Shown here piece by piece: positions 17,475 to 27,334 of a stretch of 64,000 nucleotides of DNA (position 1 is its first letter; each line of letters starts with the position of its first letter). Both the position numbers and the translations under genes were made by a program. The notes below the pieces were generated by a model. It worked only from the letters and a program-made list of their open reading frames with translations. It had not been told where the DNA came from and ran no database searches. Source of the stretch: Pantoea stewartii subsp. stewartii (lineage in GTDB: Bacteria; Pseudomonadota; Gammaproteobacteria; Enterobacterales; Enterobacteriaceae); contig NZ_VZPF01000017.1 in the NCBI RefSeq assembly GCF_008801695.1, forward strand, positions 1-64,000, read 5' to 3'.

Positions 17475-18037
17475 CAGGCGTGACCTGCATCGCTGGCCAT
17501 ATTGTGAATATCCACCCCGATGCTTCGTGCCGCTTCGCGCCAGCGCTCAGCGATGGGCGTCTGAAACAGAATATTGCTGTTTGCGGGGGTGGTCAGCCAG
17601 GCGTTTTCCATCAGCTCATTTTCAAGCTGATCTTTTTCCCAGGCACAATAGCCCAGCGCCACCAGAACATGATCGGGCTGATCGGCGGTACCTATGGCTT
17701 CCAGGACATCGCGTGATGTCGTGATCACCGTGTTGTCTGAGACACGGATGCTGGAGGTAAACGTGCGCTGGGCAGAGTGCAGGATAAACCCGCGATCTTC
17801 TGCCAGCGGGCCGCCGCTGAATACCGGCTTATCCAGGTTGATTGCCGGATCGCGGTTTTCCTCGGCAATCTTGAGCTTTTTCAAAATGCCTTCAACCGTC
17901 AGGTTTTCCATAGGCTTGTTAATAATCAGCCCCATTGCCCCTTCTTCGTTGTGCTCGCAAATGTAGACCACAGAACGTTTGAAAAAGGGATCCAGCAACG
18001 CTGGCATGGCAATCAAAAAGTGATGCTGTAAATTCAT
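17474..18037 (-). CDS. yqgE: YqgE/AlgH family protein (UPF0301)
   Basis: A 187-residue protein of the UPF0301 family whose founding member AlgH was linked to alginate regulation in Pseudomonas; the biochemical role is unknown. From [20 protein letters not shown] the sequence follows E. coli YqgE throughout ([30 protein letters not shown]). The frame extends 37 codons upstream to 18148, overlapping gshB, but homology begins at 18037. Lies between gshB and ruvX with an overlap to ruvX. Confidence 0.94.
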   Translation of the reverse strand: MNLQHHFLIAMPALLDPFFKRSVVYICEHNEEGAMGLIINKPMENLTVEGILKKLKIAEENRDPAINLDKPVFSGGPLAEDRGFILHSAQRTFTSSIRVSDNTVITTSRDVLEAIGTADQPDHVLVALGYCAWEKDQLENELMENAWLTTPANSNILFQTPIAERWREAARSIGVDIHNMASDAGHA

Positions 18038-18116
18038 TCTCACATGCTTTACCAAAGATAACCGGTGCGTAAAGTCAGCACCGGTGTTGGGTTGATCACG
18101 GAGCATGGTCCCAGCG

Positions 18117-19067
18117 TTATGCTGAGCCCAGACGCTTCTCAATGGCATCCATCAGCATACCGGTGATGGACACAGGGAAAGCGGCCTCGATTTCACGAAT
18201 GCATGTTGGGCTGGTCACGTTAACTTCTGTCAGTCTATCACCAATAATATCGAGTCCGACAAAAATCAAGCCTTTGGCTTTAAGCGTGGGTCCGACTTTG
18301 CGGGCGATCGCCCAGTCACTTTCGCTCAGCGGGCGCGCTTCACCGCGTCCACCGGCGGCCAGGTTACCACGGGTTTCACCGCCTTGAGGGATACGCGCCA
18401 GGCAATAGGGAACGGGTTCGCCATCGACGACCAGTACGCGTTTGTCGCCCTCTTTGATCGCTGGCAGATAATTTTGCGCCATGCAGTAGCGGCTTTCATG
18501 CTCTGTCAGCGTTTCGGCGATTACGCCAAAGTTTGGGTCATCGTGCTTCACGCGAAAGATGGATGCGCCACCCATGCCGTCCAGCGGCTTCATAATCACA
18601 TCGCCATGCTCCTGCCAGAATGCACGGAGTTGCTGCTTCGAACGGGTCACCAGCGTATCCGGCGTAAATTCGGCAAACCAGGCGGTATAGAGTTTTTCAT
18701 TGCAGTCGCGCAGGCTTTGCGGCTTGTTAACGATCAGCGTGCCCTGTTCTTCGGCACGTTCCAGAATGTAGGTGCAATAGATGAATTCGGTATCGAACGG
18801 TGGGTCTTTGCGCATCAGGACGACATCAAGATCGGCCAGTTTGATCTGCTGTTCGCTGCCAAACTGGTACCAGCTCGCGGCATTCTGTTCCACGCTGAGC
18901 AGGCGCGTGCGGGCAAAGGCCACGCCGCCGCGCAGGGAGAGATCGTTCATCTCCATATAGTGAATTTCGTAGCCCCGGCGCTGGGCTTCCAGCAGCATTG
19001 CAAAGCTGGAGTCTTTCTTAATGTTGATGGATGCGATCGGGTCCATCACGAAGCCAAGCTTAATCAT
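18117..19067 (-). CDS. gshB: Glutathione synthetase GshB
   Basis: GshB condenses gamma-glutamylcysteine with glycine using ATP, the second step of glutathione synthesis. The 316-residue protein has the N-terminal [19 protein letters not shown] and the ATP-grasp core ([33 protein letters not shown], with the phosphate-binding GRGEARPLS). Length equals E. coli. First of gshB-yqgE-ruvX, with rsmE 112 bp upstream on the same strand. Confidence 0.97.
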   Translation of the reverse strand: MIKLGFVMDPIASINIKKDSSFAMLLEAQRRGYEIHYMEMNDLSLRGGVAFARTRLLSVEQNAASWYQFGSEQQIKLADLDVVLMRKDPPFDTEFIYCTYILERAEEQGTLIVNKPQSLRDCNEKLYTAWFAEFTPDTLVTRSKQQLRAFWQEHGDVIMKPLDGMGGASIFRVKHDDPNFGVIAETLTEHESRYCMAQNYLPAIKEGDKRVLVVDGEPVPYCLARIPQGGETRGNLAAGGRGEARPLSESDWAIARKVGPTLKAKGLIFVGLDIIGDRLTEVNVTSPTCIREIEAAFPVSITGMLMDAIEKRLGSA

Positions 19068-19179
19068 TATTCTCTCCTGAAGGAGGCGGCACTAACCGTC
19101 TCGTTCCGTTCGGGCAAAAGGGGCTGATCTTTCAGGCTGGCGGTGAGGCTGCATGACCTGAACGTGCTAAAAGTATCGC

Positions 19180-19911
19180 TTAACCCAGGTCGCCAAACCT
19201 CACCTGAAGTGCCGTAATGGCCGTCAGCGCGGTGGTTTCGGTGCGTAAAACGCGTGGGCCAAGCAAAATATCCGTAAATCCATGCTGTGCCGTCATGGCA
19301 ATTTCTTCAGCGGACAGCCCACCTTCCGGGCCAATCAGCAACCTGACGCGCTCGACCGGTTGGGGCAAGGTGTTAATACTGTGGCTGGCGCGCGGATGCA
19401 GATTCAGTTTTAACCCACTTTCCGCTTCACTGCACCAGGCTTCCAGCGTCATCGCCGGACGGATTTCCGGTACCCGGTTACGGCCACACTGTTCACAGGC
19501 GGCAATCGCAATCTTTTGCCATTGCTGAATTTTTTTCGCCAGACGTTCGGCGTCCAGTTTGACACCACAGCGCTCAGAAAACAGCGGCGTGATGACATTA
19601 ACGCCCAGTTCGATTGATTTCTGGATGGTAAATTCCATTTTTTCGCCACGCGACATCACCTGGCCGAGATGGAGATAAAGGGGCGATTCACGATCGTCAG
19701 TCTGACTCGTTGTGATGGATACTTTTACACGTTTTTTATCAACTTGCGTGATTTCTGCCGCGAAAGTCAGATTACTGCCATCAAACAGTTCCAGATGCTG
19801 TCCGCTGGTCATGCGTAATACGCGACCAACATGGTTAGAGGCATCGTCATCCAGTGTAATCTCACTGCCAACATGCAGCGGCTGTGAGTGAAAAATGCGA
19901 GGTATGCGCAT
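19180..19911 (-). CDS. rsmE: 16S rRNA (uracil-1498-N3)-methyltransferase RsmE
   Basis: RsmE methylates N3 of U1498 in 16S rRNA on the assembled 30S subunit. The 243-residue protein has an N-terminal PUA-like domain ([20 protein letters not shown]) and a C-terminal SPOUT knotted methyltransferase domain with the SAM-site sequence [14 protein letters not shown] and [16 protein letters not shown]. The family's usual length. It follows endA and precedes gshB on the minus strand. Confidence 0.97.
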   Translation of the reverse strand: MRIPRIFHSQPLHVGSEITLDDDASNHVGRVLRMTSGQHLELFDGSNLTFAAEITQVDKKRVKVSITTSQTDDRESPLYLHLGQVMSRGEKMEFTIQKSIELGVNVITPLFSERCGVKLDAERLAKKIQQWQKIAIAACEQCGRNRVPEIRPAMTLEAWCSEAESGLKLNLHPRASHSINTLPQPVERVRLLIGPEGGLSAEEIAMTAQHGFTDILLGPRVLRTETTALTAITALQVRFGDLG

Positions 19912-19930
19912 AAAGTACCTGAGAGCAAAA

Positions 19931-19951
19931 CGCCGCGCGATCCACGCGGCG
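19931..19951 (-). terminator. Terminator hairpin after endA
   Basis: Perfect 7-bp stem CGCCGCG/CGCGGCG (19931-19937 and 19945-19951). On the minus strand it follows the endA stop and is trailed by TTTTGC, then the rsmE start, so it may attenuate read-through from endA into rsmE. Confidence 0.55.
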
Positions 19952-19985
19952 AGGCCGTAAAGACAGTTAGTTTAGGGCAGGGATT

Positions 19986-20693
19986 TTAACGCTTGCAAGC
20001 TTCGAGCACATAAGGATTATGATTCCCCTGTACCCGTGCGATACGTTGGTCTCGCTCGCATTCCCACTGGCTGACCGGATAGAGCTTGTTCCAGGCCGTA
20101 AATAGCTGGGTTTGCTGGCGCGACAAGCGCAGATGATATTGATCGCGCATATAGAAGTAGGTGCGCGCGATGGCACCGCGGGCCCGTTCTGGTGGCTCTG
20201 CCTGTTTGTTTTTAAAATCAATGTGCATGCTGCACTGACCATATTGCTTCTCTGTCCCGTTCCACTGGCTGTAAGCAAAGTTACCCCGGTCGCCGTTTAC
20301 TTCCCCTATTGCCGGTTGCAGATTGTGCAGATCGGTCTCCATATGGCGATAGTCGGCATCTTTACTGCAGTTTTTGCGTCCACCATTCTGCCAGCACTGA
20401 CGTTGATGACCGAACTCCCAGGCAGGCATCACGTGCTCCCACTCGATGCGCGCGGCACGGTTGGCATTTTTACGCGGTTGATAACCGCAACTGCTCAGAT
20501 CAGGTTCGCCCTTTTTACCGTGCCAGGTCATTTTGCAGCCGCAATAAAAACTGCCCGGTGCATCGGCGTTAATCTCGGCCGCATAAGCTTTTGCCTGCTG
20601 AAAATTATTCTGATAGTAATTATTCAGGTTAAGCGCGGTGGCATGAAAGGAGGCCAGCAGCAGCGCGGCGGTCATGATTATTTTGTGAGACAT
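19986..20693 (-). CDS. endA: DNA-specific endonuclease I EndA
   Basis: EndA is a periplasmic nuclease that makes double-strand breaks in DNA and is inhibited by tRNA. The 235-residue precursor has a signal peptide (about 1-20, ending FHATA). The beta-beta-alpha metal nuclease core is visible as [11 protein letters not shown] with the catalytic His, and [22 protein letters not shown]. Two or three Cys pairs (FYCGCK, QCWQ...NCSKD) are expected to form disulfides in the periplasm. It lies between sprT and rsmE, as in E. coli. Confidence 0.96.
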   Translation of the reverse strand: MSHKIIMTAALLLASFHATALNLNNYYQNNFQQAKAYAAEINADAPGSFYCGCKMTWHGKKGEPDLSSCGYQPRKNANRAARIEWEHVMPAWEFGHQRQCWQNGGRKNCSKDADYRHMETDLHNLQPAIGEVNGDRGNFAYSQWNGTEKQYGQCSMHIDFKNKQAEPPERARGAIARTYFYMRDQYHLRLSRQQTQLFTAWNKLYPVSQWECERDQRIARVQGNHNPYVLEACKR

Positions 20694-20768
20694 ATTCCAG
20701 TTATCACCTTGATCCTAAAAAGGGCGGCAGGGTACCAGAATGCGGGGGCAGGCGGAATGAGAATCCGG

Positions 20769-21281
20769 TCAGGATGGAAGGAAAAGGCCGGCTTTTAATA
20801 CGTTGCCGCAATGGACACAGCGGTATTCGCTTTCGCCGCGAATCACGCGATTATGACGCCGTACGGTAAGGTGGTGCTGCTGACACTGACAGCGGTAGGC
20901 AAAGGTGCGACTACGGACGGACGCGACTTCAAAACGGTGGGTACGCTGGGCCGGAACACCGAGGACGGTTTCCATCATCCACTTCCACTCTTTCCCGTGC
21001 GGTGCCACGCGACCAAAGGTCTTCCACACCAGCAAATGGGCCAGTTCGTGAGGAACGACTTCATCAATAAACGCCTGTTGGTTCTCCAGCAGCAGCACAG
21101 GATTGAGGCGAATCTCCCATTTTTCCAGCCAGGCGGTACCGGCGGCGGTGCCCCGTTGCTGATAAACCAGCGTGGGCTCAGGGTAGGTGCGTTCAAGCAT
21201 GCGATTAGCGCGCTCAAGAGCATCACGCAGGGCGCGCATAACGGCTTGTTGCAGGGCAATCGGAAGACGAGGTGTTTTCAT
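20769..21281 (-). CDS. sprT: SprT family zinc metalloprotease-like protein
   Basis: A 170-residue cytoplasmic protein with the metzincin-like motif [13 protein letters not shown] and a C-terminal zinc-ribbon with two CxxC-type pairs (YRCQCQQHH and YRCVHCGNV). The SprT domain is shared with eukaryotic SPRTN, a DNA-protein crosslink protease, but the bacterial role is not established. Start 21281 ([18 protein letters not shown]) aligns with E. coli; the frame extends 18 codons upstream to 21335 without homology. In E. coli it neighbours galP; here a chemoreceptor gene intervenes. Confidence 0.94.
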   Translation of the reverse strand: MKTPRLPIALQQAVMRALRDALERANRMLERTYPEPTLVYQQRGTAAGTAWLEKWEIRLNPVLLLENQQAFIDEVVPHELAHLLVWKTFGRVAPHGKEWKWMMETVLGVPAQRTHRFEVASVRSRTFAYRCQCQQHHLTVRRHNRVIRGESEYRCVHCGNVLKAGLFLPS

Positions 21282-21339
21282 GGCGCTCAGCATAAGCGCC
21301 GCAGAGGCGGAACTCAATATGAATGCGCGGGGCAAAGAT

Positions 21340-21371
21340 GGCGATGCCCGTCTGTCACGACGGACATCGCC
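21340..21371 (-). terminator. Terminator hairpin after the chemoreceptor gene
   Basis: Thirteen-base arms GGCGATGCCCGTC (21340-21352) and GACGGACATCGCC (21359-21371) pair with a single mismatch. The hairpin lies directly beyond the chemoreceptor stop codon on the minus strand, trailed by only a weak T run (ATCTTTG). Confidence 0.6.
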
Positions 21372-21376
21372 ACGGC

Positions 21377-23311
21377 TTAATGGAACTGCGCGACGGTTTG
21401 TGCCAGCTGGCGGGCCTGATCCTCAAGCGAACTGGAGGCCGCCGACATCTGCTGAACCAGTGCCGCATTTTGCTGAGTCGTGCCGTCCATTTCATTAACG
21501 GCAATGGTGACCTGAGCGATACCGCGCGCCTGTTCATCGGATGCGGCAACAATTTCACCGATGATGCGCTGCACGGATGAAACGGCATTTGTCATTTCAT
21601 GCATGGTTTTGCCCGCATCATTGACCAGCACAACGCCATTCTCGACGCGCAGCGCTGACTCTTCAATCAGGGCGGCGATGTCCTTTACGGCACTGGTGGT
21701 GCGCTGCGCCAGGTTACGCACTTCTGAGGCCACCACGGCAAATCCGCGTCCCTGTTCCCCTGCACGTGCCGCTTCAACGGCGGCGTTAAGCGCCAGAATA
21801 TTGGTCTGGAAAGCAATGCTGTTAATCAGCGTGGTGATATCACCAATTTTCTGCGAGCTTTCATCGATCTTCGCCATGGTTGTCACGACCTGATCCACCA
21901 GCGTTTCGCCACGGTTAGCGATACGGGTGGCATTTTCCGTCAGGCCTGTCGCCTGTTGTGCGTTGTCAGCGTTCATACGAATGGCCGCGCTAATCTGTTC
22001 CATGCTGGCCGCAGTTTCCTCCAGGGCGGCAGCCTGCTCCTCAGTTCGGGAGGACAGGTTCAGGTTGGCGCTGGCGATTTCGCCCGCGCCCTGCTGGACA
22101 GAGAGGCTGGCATCTTTGATTTGGCCGACCATCGTCCTAAGCTGTGACTGCATGGTACTCAACGCGTAGAACAGACTACGGCTATCGTCGGGCGCAACGC
22201 CAATGCTGTTGTTTAACCGCCCCTCAGCCACAGTCAGCGCGATACGCGCAGCCTCTGCCGGTTCACCACCCAGCGGGCGTATCACTTTGCGACTGAACAG
22301 CAGCCCCAGTACGGCACCCACCGACAGGATGCTGATGATCATCAGCCCGATTGCCCAGTACAGCTGGCGGTCAGCGGCCGCCATCACCTGACTGACGGGC
22401 GCCACGATCCCGACATACCAGGGTTTATCACTTTTCCCAACGCGCACGGGATACCACGTATACATGGCCTGTTCTTTGAGCACCGGATCGTATTGCTCCG
22501 TCACGTTGGTACTGGTGCTGTTTACGTTCCCCGGCCATTTCTTGCCCGCTTCACTTGTATCGGGGGAGGAAATCACGTTACCGCTGTTCGAAATCAGCAG
22601 CGCGTAACCGGTGCCTTGCCAGGGTTTGATCTGGTTGATTTTTTTCTGGATAGACGACAGCAGAATATCCGAGCTGACGACCAGTTTTAGCTTATCGTTC
22701 ACCATGACAGGCGTGGCGACTGAGGTTAACCACTCGGGTTTCGCACCATCATAGGCGAAGCTGTAGGGTTCAATCAGCGTGTCTTTAAGCGTTTCTTTCG
22801 GCAGCAGATAGTAATTGCCCGCACCGGGTTGTAAAAAATCCAGCGCCGGATTCATTTTAAAATGCCCGTCTTTATCCCGATCAATATACCAGGCATAGCG
22901 CCCCTCGGGTGGCATTCCCTGCTGGCCGGCGAAAGCACTGTCACGACCGTCGAAGGCGTTGGGTTCGAACACCACGGTCATCGATACAAAGTCAGGATTT
23001 TTCTGCAGGGCATATTCCATGAGCTTATGGGCAACGTTGCGATCGGTCACGCCGGCCGCAGGCAGCGCGGCAAGGCTTTGCCCCAGGTTTTGTGCCGCGT
23101 CCAGTGCATGCGTCAGTTCCTGTTGAATTTGTCCGGCATGGCTGGCAGCAATTTGTTGCAGGTAGTCAGCGGCCAGAGATTTTTGCGCTTTTGAAGACTG
23201 CCAGCTGAGCAATCCGATGGTCGCTGCAAAGCCCACGACAATCGTCATTCCCCCTGCCAGCAGCATCTGAGCCCGGGTGCTCATTGTCTTTTTTACGCTG
23301 GGGTTGTTCAT
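21377..23311 (-). CDS. Methyl-accepting chemotaxis protein with dCACHE sensor
   Basis: A 644-residue inner-membrane chemoreceptor: short cytoplasmic N-terminus, TM1 (about 17-37), a long periplasmic double-Cache sensor (about 40-310), TM2 (318-340), a HAMP linker and the MA signalling domain. The highly conserved hairpin tip is [20 protein letters not shown]. Likely methylation segments flank it. It ends AQTVAQFH with no NWETF-type CheR/CheB tether, so adaptation may depend on other receptors. It has its own sigma-28 promoter and terminator. The dCACHE type often binds amino acids or organic acids, but the ligand is unknown. Not present at this site in E. coli. Confidence 0.94.
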   Translation of the reverse strand: MNNPSVKKTMSTRAQMLLAGGMTIVVGFAATIGLLSWQSSKAQKSLAADYLQQIAASHAGQIQQELTHALDAAQNLGQSLAALPAAGVTDRNVAHKLMEYALQKNPDFVSMTVVFEPNAFDGRDSAFAGQQGMPPEGRYAWYIDRDKDGHFKMNPALDFLQPGAGNYYLLPKETLKDTLIEPYSFAYDGAKPEWLTSVATPVMVNDKLKLVVSSDILLSSIQKKINQIKPWQGTGYALLISNSGNVISSPDTSEAGKKWPGNVNSTSTNVTEQYDPVLKEQAMYTWYPVRVGKSDKPWYVGIVAPVSQVMAAADRQLYWAIGLMIISILSVGAVLGLLFSRKVIRPLGGEPAEAARIALTVAEGRLNNSIGVAPDDSRSLFYALSTMQSQLRTMVGQIKDASLSVQQGAGEIASANLNLSSRTEEQAAALEETAASMEQISAAIRMNADNAQQATGLTENATRIANRGETLVDQVVTTMAKIDESSQKIGDITTLINSIAFQTNILALNAAVEAARAGEQGRGFAVVASEVRNLAQRTTSAVKDIAALIEESALRVENGVVLVNDAGKTMHEMTNAVSSVQRIIGEIVAASDEQARGIAQVTIAVNEMDGTTQQNAALVQQMSAASSSLEDQARQLAQTVAQFH

Positions 23312-23372
23312 TGGATTTCCTGATGAAAATAAAGTCTGAAAACGGATTTTTATAAGGGAAACGTCAGGTCAT

Positions 23373-23399
23373 TTATCGGCGTATATTTTTTCGACTTTA
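23373..23399 (-). promoter_or_regulatory. Sigma-28 (FliA) promoter of the chemoreceptor gene
   Basis: On the minus strand TAAAGTCG (23392-23399) and GCCGATAA (23373-23380) are 11 bp apart. The -10 matches the FliA consensus GCCGATAA exactly and the -35 matches TAAAGTTT in 6 of 8. It lies about 60 bp upstream of the start codon, placing the receptor in the late flagellar regulon. Confidence 0.88.
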
Positions 23400-23486
23400 A
23401 CGAAAGAAAAGCGAAGCGGGGCGGCGCAAGCCAGGCGTGGCAGGGTTTTAGCGTGAATACGCTGAGCTGTTGGCGTGGGTAAAGGG

Positions 23487-23522
23487 TTAAAAAAAGCCAG
23501 TCAGTTTACACTGACTGGCTTT
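23487..23522 (-). terminator. Rho-independent terminator after galP
   Basis: Perfect 12-bp stem AAAGCCAGTCAG/CTGACTGGCTTT (23493-23504 and 23511-23522), 6-base loop, followed on the minus strand by a run of seven T. A textbook terminator isolating galP from the chemoreceptor gene. Confidence 0.92.
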
Positions 23523-23545
23523 CACGGACGCGGGCGCGAAGGAAT

Positions 23546-24937
23546 TTACTGGCCGATATCGCGCAGTTTTTTACCCGCCATCAGGTTACGTTCAATATGT
23601 TCCAGCGACACGTTTTTGGTCTCCGGAATGAGCATAACGGTGAGCACAATAAAGAACACGTTCAGCAGCGCGTAAACCCAGAAGGTCGGTGCATTACCCA
23701 GCGTGTTCAGCATGGTCAGGAAGGTTGCGCCAACGATCATATTGGCAATCCAGTTGGTGGTGGTTGAAACCGTGATACCAAAATCACGCCCTTTAAGCGG
23801 CTGAATTTCGGAACACAGTACCCAAATCAACGGACCGGCTGACATGGCGAAGCCCACGATAAACATCAGCAGCATACCAATGGCGAAGTACTGCGCGCCT
23901 GGTGTATGGATGCCCATGTGCAGCATAGTGCCCAGGATGCCCATACCGGCAGCCATGACCAGGAAGCCCAGAATCAGCGTAGGCTTACGGCCCCAGCGAT
24001 CCACCAGGCCAATGGCGATGAAGGTGGCCAGTACGTTAACCAGACCGACAATAACCGTTCCCCACATCTGCTGAGTCGTATTCGCAAAACCGGCGATCTC
24101 AAAGATTTTCGGCGCGTAATACATGATGACGTTCATCCCGGTGAACTGCTGCATCACCTGAAGCAGAATGCCGAGGAAGACCGCGCGGCGGAAGTTGGCG
24201 TTATTGGTAAACAGACCCCAGCCAGACTGCTTCACTTTCAGGCTTTCGCGGATCTCATCCAGTTCGCGTTTTGCCTGTTCACTGGTGTCACGCAGACGAT
24301 CCAGAACACGCTGTGCGTCGCGGAAGTTGCCTTTCGCCGCCAGCCAGCGCGGGCTGTTCGGCAGGAAGAACACACCAATCAGCAGCAGAATGGCAGGGAT
24401 CGTGATCACGCCCAGCATCCAGCGCCAGTTTCCGGTAAAGCTAAATGCGGTATCGGAGAGATACGCACCCAGAATACCGATGGTAATCATCAGCTGGTAC
24501 AGCGAGATCATGCTGCCGCGGATTTTCTCTGGTGCGATTTCAGAAAGGTAAAGTGGCGCGGTATACGAGGCGACACCCACGGCGAGACCTAACAGGACGC
24601 GCGCGCAGATCAACATTTCCGGATTAGGTGCCATCGCTGACCAGAGTGATCCAATGACAAACAGAATCGCACCGGCCATCAGGCTTTTTTTACGGCCCAG
24701 ACGTGATGACATCCAGCCGCTGCCGATAGCACCAATGGCTGCACCAAACATCATGGAGCTGACAATCCACTCCTGTTGGTGGGCAGTAACATTAAAGTCC
24801 TTAGCGATAAAGGGCAGGGCACCTGCGATAACGCCGATATCCAGCCCAAAGAGCAGGCCTGCGAGCGCTGCCAGAAAGCAGACAAATAAGGTCATTGCCT
24901 TATTTGAGGTTCTGCTTTTATGTGAGTTGCCAGGCAT
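23546..24937 (-). CDS. galP: Galactose:proton symporter GalP
   Basis: GalP is an MFS sugar porter that imports galactose and glucose with protons. The 463-residue protein aligns with E. coli GalP throughout, with twelve membrane segments, the RWGRK loop motifs, the central PNSPRW, and [18 protein letters not shown]. Start 24937 ([15 protein letters not shown]) has a GGAGG ribosome site 6 bp away; the frame extends 8 codons to 24961 without one. Upstream are GalR/S-like operators and a CRP site. It would import galactose released outside the cell and complements the melibiose genes in this window. Confidence 0.96.
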   Translation of the reverse strand: MPGNSHKSRTSNKAMTLFVCFLAALAGLLFGLDIGVIAGALPFIAKDFNVTAHQQEWIVSSMMFGAAIGAIGSGWMSSRLGRKKSLMAGAILFVIGSLWSAMAPNPEMLICARVLLGLAVGVASYTAPLYLSEIAPEKIRGSMISLYQLMITIGILGAYLSDTAFSFTGNWRWMLGVITIPAILLLIGVFFLPNSPRWLAAKGNFRDAQRVLDRLRDTSEQAKRELDEIRESLKVKQSGWGLFTNNANFRRAVFLGILLQVMQQFTGMNVIMYYAPKIFEIAGFANTTQQMWGTVIVGLVNVLATFIAIGLVDRWGRKPTLILGFLVMAAGMGILGTMLHMGIHTPGAQYFAIGMLLMFIVGFAMSAGPLIWVLCSEIQPLKGRDFGITVSTTTNWIANMIVGATFLTMLNTLGNAPTFWVYALLNVFFIVLTVMLIPETKNVSLEHIERNLMAGKKLRDIGQ

Positions 24938-24997
24938 GGTTGCCTCCAAATTATCCATCATTGTTGTTATCGATGTTAAAAAACCTTATCTGGGTTA

Positions 24998-25019
24998 AAA
25001 GTGAGCCCGATCACATTGA
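24998..25019. promoter_or_regulatory. CRP-like site upstream of galP
   Basis: AGTGA-GCCCGA-TCACA around 25000-25015 matches the CRP pattern TGTGA-N6-TCACA with one deviation. It directly abuts a GalR/S-like operator. Consistent with cAMP-CRP control of galP known in E. coli. Confidence 0.65.
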
Positions 25020-25034
25020 TGTAATCGCTTACAC
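25019..25034. promoter_or_regulatory. GalR/GalS-like operator, galP-proximal
   Basis: ATGTAATCGCTTACAC is the reverse complement of GTGTAAGCGATTACAT, close to the GalR/S consensus GTGNAANCGNTTNCAC. It lies about 90 bp from the galP start and immediately next to the CRP-like site. Confidence 0.7.
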
Positions 25035-25221
25035 ATGCTGAAACCCTGAAATCCAGCATTTACAACCCAGAAAGGTCAAGTAACCAGTGAGGTATAGTAC
25101 CCTCGAAGTTTCTGACAATGTCCTGATTAACGCCTATCAGATGACGCTGAAAATAACGCATTTTTAAAAGAATAACTACGGCGATAAATTCCTAAATAGC
25201 CGATATTTAAAGCGTTTCAAA

Positions 25222-25237
25222 TTGTAATCGTTAACAC
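25222..25237. promoter_or_regulatory. GalR/GalS-like operator, galP-distal
   Basis: TTGTAATCGTTAACAC resembles the GalR/S consensus. Its centre is 203 bp from the proximal operator, allowing the two to be bridged by a repression loop, as happens between gal operators in E. coli. The rest of 25035-25327 holds no gene that I can see. Confidence 0.55.
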
Positions 25238-25327
25238 AAGGGCAGGGTACAAACTGAAAGAAAGTGTAGTTGAGTTAAAAAAATGTGCCGCAGGAAAAAA
25301 GCGGAGGACGAATGCGGGATAAAGCTC

Positions 25328-25358
25328 ATAAAAAAGCCCCGCCATCGGGCAGGGCTTT
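25328..25358 (-). terminator. Rho-independent terminator after metK
   Basis: Arms AAAGCCCCGCC (25333-25343) and GGCAGGGCTTT (25348-25358) form an 11-bp stem with one G-U pair, followed on the minus strand by TTTTT. It lies just after the metK stop codon. Confidence 0.8.
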
Positions 25359-25381
25359 CAGGTGCACTTGCTCACCGATGC

Positions 25382-26533
25382 TTACAGGCCAGCGGCCTCG
25401 CGCAGCTGTGCCGCTTTGTCGGTTTTTTCCCATGGGAAATGTTCGCGGCCAAAGTGACCGTAAGCAGCCGTTTCTTTATAGATTGGGTGCAGCAGATCCA
25501 GCATCTGAATCAGACCGTATGGACGCAGGTCAAAGAATTCACGGACCAGCAGCGTCAGCTGTTCAGTAGAGACTTTCTCGGTACCAAAGGTTTCCACCAT
25601 GATAGATGTCGGCTCTGCCACGCCGATGGCGTAGGAAACCTGAATCTCACACCGATCGGCCAGGCCAGCCGCCACGATATTTTTGGCAACATAGCGCGCA
25701 GCGTACGCCGCGGAGCGGTCAACTTTTGAGGGATCTTTACCTGAGAATGCGCCGCCACCGTGACGCGCCATCCCGCCGTAGGTATCGACAATGATTTTAC
25801 GACCGGTCAGGCCGCAGTCACCCATTGGACCGCCGATAACAAAACGGCCGGTTGGGTTGATGTGGTATTTGGTGGACGCGTTCAGCCACTCAGAAGGCAG
25901 TACCGGCTTGATGATTTCTTCCATCACCGCTTCCTGCAGATCGTTCTGGCTGATGGCTTCGCTGTGCTGAGTCGAGAGCACGACTGCGTCGATGCCTACA
26001 ATCTTGCCATTGTCATACTGGAAAGTGACCTGGCTTTTCGCATCCGGGCGCAGCCATGGCAGCGTGCCATTTTTGCGGACTTCAGCCTGACGCTGAACCA
26101 GACGATGCGCATAGGTTACCGGGGCGGGCATCAGCACGTCGGTTTCGTTGGTCGCGTAGCCGAACATCAGGCCCTGATCGCCTGCACCCTGTTCCAGCGG
26201 ATCGCTGCGGTCAACGCCCTGGTTGATGTCCTGAGATTGTTTACCGATGGCGCTTAACACAGCGCAGGAATTGGCATCAAAGCCCATATCGGAATGAACA
26301 TAGCCGATTTCACGTACGGTATTACGGGTGATTTCTTCGATATCAACCCAGGCGCTGGTCGTGATTTCGCCGCCGACCAGAACCATACCGGTCTTCACGT
26401 ACGTTTCGCAGGCCACGCGCGCTTTAGGATCCTGCTCCAGGATCGCATCAAGCACCGCATCGGAAATCTGGTCAGCGATTTTATCAGGATGTCCTTCTGA
26501 TACGGACTCGGATGTAAAAAGATGTTTAGCCAT
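25382..26533 (-). CDS. metK: S-adenosylmethionine synthetase MetK
   Basis: MetK makes S-adenosylmethionine from methionine and ATP, the methyl donor used by TrmB and RsmE in this window and the source of aminopropyl groups for spermidine. The 383-residue protein has the three-domain MetK architecture with [15 protein letters not shown], the [10 protein letters not shown] loop and the phosphate-binding [19 protein letters not shown]. Length matches E. coli (384). Single-gene unit with a terminator; MetJ-type boxes lie about 140-170 bp upstream. Confidence 0.98.
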   Translation of the reverse strand: MAKHLFTSESVSEGHPDKIADQISDAVLDAILEQDPKARVACETYVKTGMVLVGGEITTSAWVDIEEITRNTVREIGYVHSDMGFDANSCAVLSAIGKQSQDINQGVDRSDPLEQGAGDQGLMFGYATNETDVLMPAPVTYAHRLVQRQAEVRKNGTLPWLRPDAKSQVTFQYDNGKIVGIDAVVLSTQHSEAISQNDLQEAVMEEIIKPVLPSEWLNASTKYHINPTGRFVIGGPMGDCGLTGRKIIVDTYGGMARHGGGAFSGKDPSKVDRSAAYAARYVAKNIVAAGLADRCEIQVSYAIGVAEPTSIMVETFGTEKVSTEQLTLLVREFFDLRPYGLIQMLDLLHPIYKETAAYGHFGREHFPWEKTDKAAQLREAAGL

Positions 26534-26670
26534 TATGTTCTTTACCTTACCAATGGTTTGAGTTCGACTGCGTAGCGCAAGTGAGTGTTAGCTGACTTAA
26601 CGCCCCTTAAGGCAAAGCCGAGAGCAGTCAGGTAGTGTCAGCACGCCAGGCCAACACCGCCTGGATATTA

Positions 26671-26702
26671 ACCTGTTTAGATGGAAAACCATCTGGACGT
26701 CT
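26671..26702. promoter_or_regulatory. MetJ box array upstream of metK
   Basis: Four adjacent 8-bp units, acctgttt, agatggaa, aaccatct and ggacgtct, resemble tandem met boxes (consensus AGACGTCT). The last matches 7 of 8 and the others 4-5 of 8, which is normal for MetJ arrays, where cooperative binding tolerates weak boxes. MetJ with its corepressor SAM represses metK in E. coli. Confidence 0.7.
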
Positions 26703-27192
26703 ATTTTAGGTTACGAGATGAGCGAATTACCAGCCCTTTTTTCTGATGCACTGCCGGCCTGGTGCTGAGTAGTGAATAATGCTGCGGGCAGGGCCAGCAT
26801 TAAGCGAATAATCTCTTTGCATTTTTCAGGCGTAAATTGTATAAAACGCCGCTGCGTTTGCAGCAGAAAAAGGATGACGCGCTATCGCGTCGCGCCCGTC
26901 AGACCACTGTCTGGCTTTCACCCTGATGGTCTGTCACATGACGGCGTCATGTGCAGAGGTGATACACGTCATGAGCCTTATCTTCTCCTTCACGGCTTCT
27001 TTGCGTGCTGGCTTTGCGTCAGCGTTATCCTGTTTCCCGTCTTTATTTCTTTCCTGCCACCCTTTTATTCGCTTCGGTAATTATCCCGACACAAGCGCTG
27101 GCTAACCTCTGACACGTCAACGTGGGCAAGTGGCCCGACCGACGTGGTGTGAATTATTCGCGGCCCTTTTTTCCCCTGTCGTGGCGGAGTGT
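26703..27192. other. Non-coding metK-speA intergenic stretch with a 19-bp palindrome
   Basis: No convincing gene is seen. The notable element is CACATGACGGCGTCATGTG (26935-26953), a perfect 9-bp dyad around one central base. An open frame at 26772-27080 would encode 102 residues with a hydrophobic tail, but it starts at GTG without a clear ribosome site and has no family I recognise. E. coli carries the small genes yqgB and yqgD at this location; I could not identify either. Confidence 0.5.
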
Positions 27193-27221
27193 TTTACACT
27201 TAGGTCATGCAAGGGGATTAT
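27193..27221 (+). promoter_or_regulatory. Candidate speA promoter
   Basis: TTTACA (27193-27198) and GATTAT (27216-27221) with a 17-bp spacer. The transcript would carry a leader of about 110 bases before speA. Pattern only. Confidence 0.35.
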
Positions 27222-27334
27222 CTGGGCGCGTGACGCTGACAGAGCATGACGTAATATGTGGCAACGAATTTCCCTACATCCGGCTGTTGAGTCGGATTAC
27301 AGTATTATCTTTCAACGGAAAATTGAGGTTCGTG

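Noticed and set aside
26772-27080. 102-codon frame in the metK-speA gap with a hydrophobic tail
   Set aside because: GTG start without a clear ribosome site and no match to E. coli YqgB or YqgD; kept only as a remark on the intergenic stretch.
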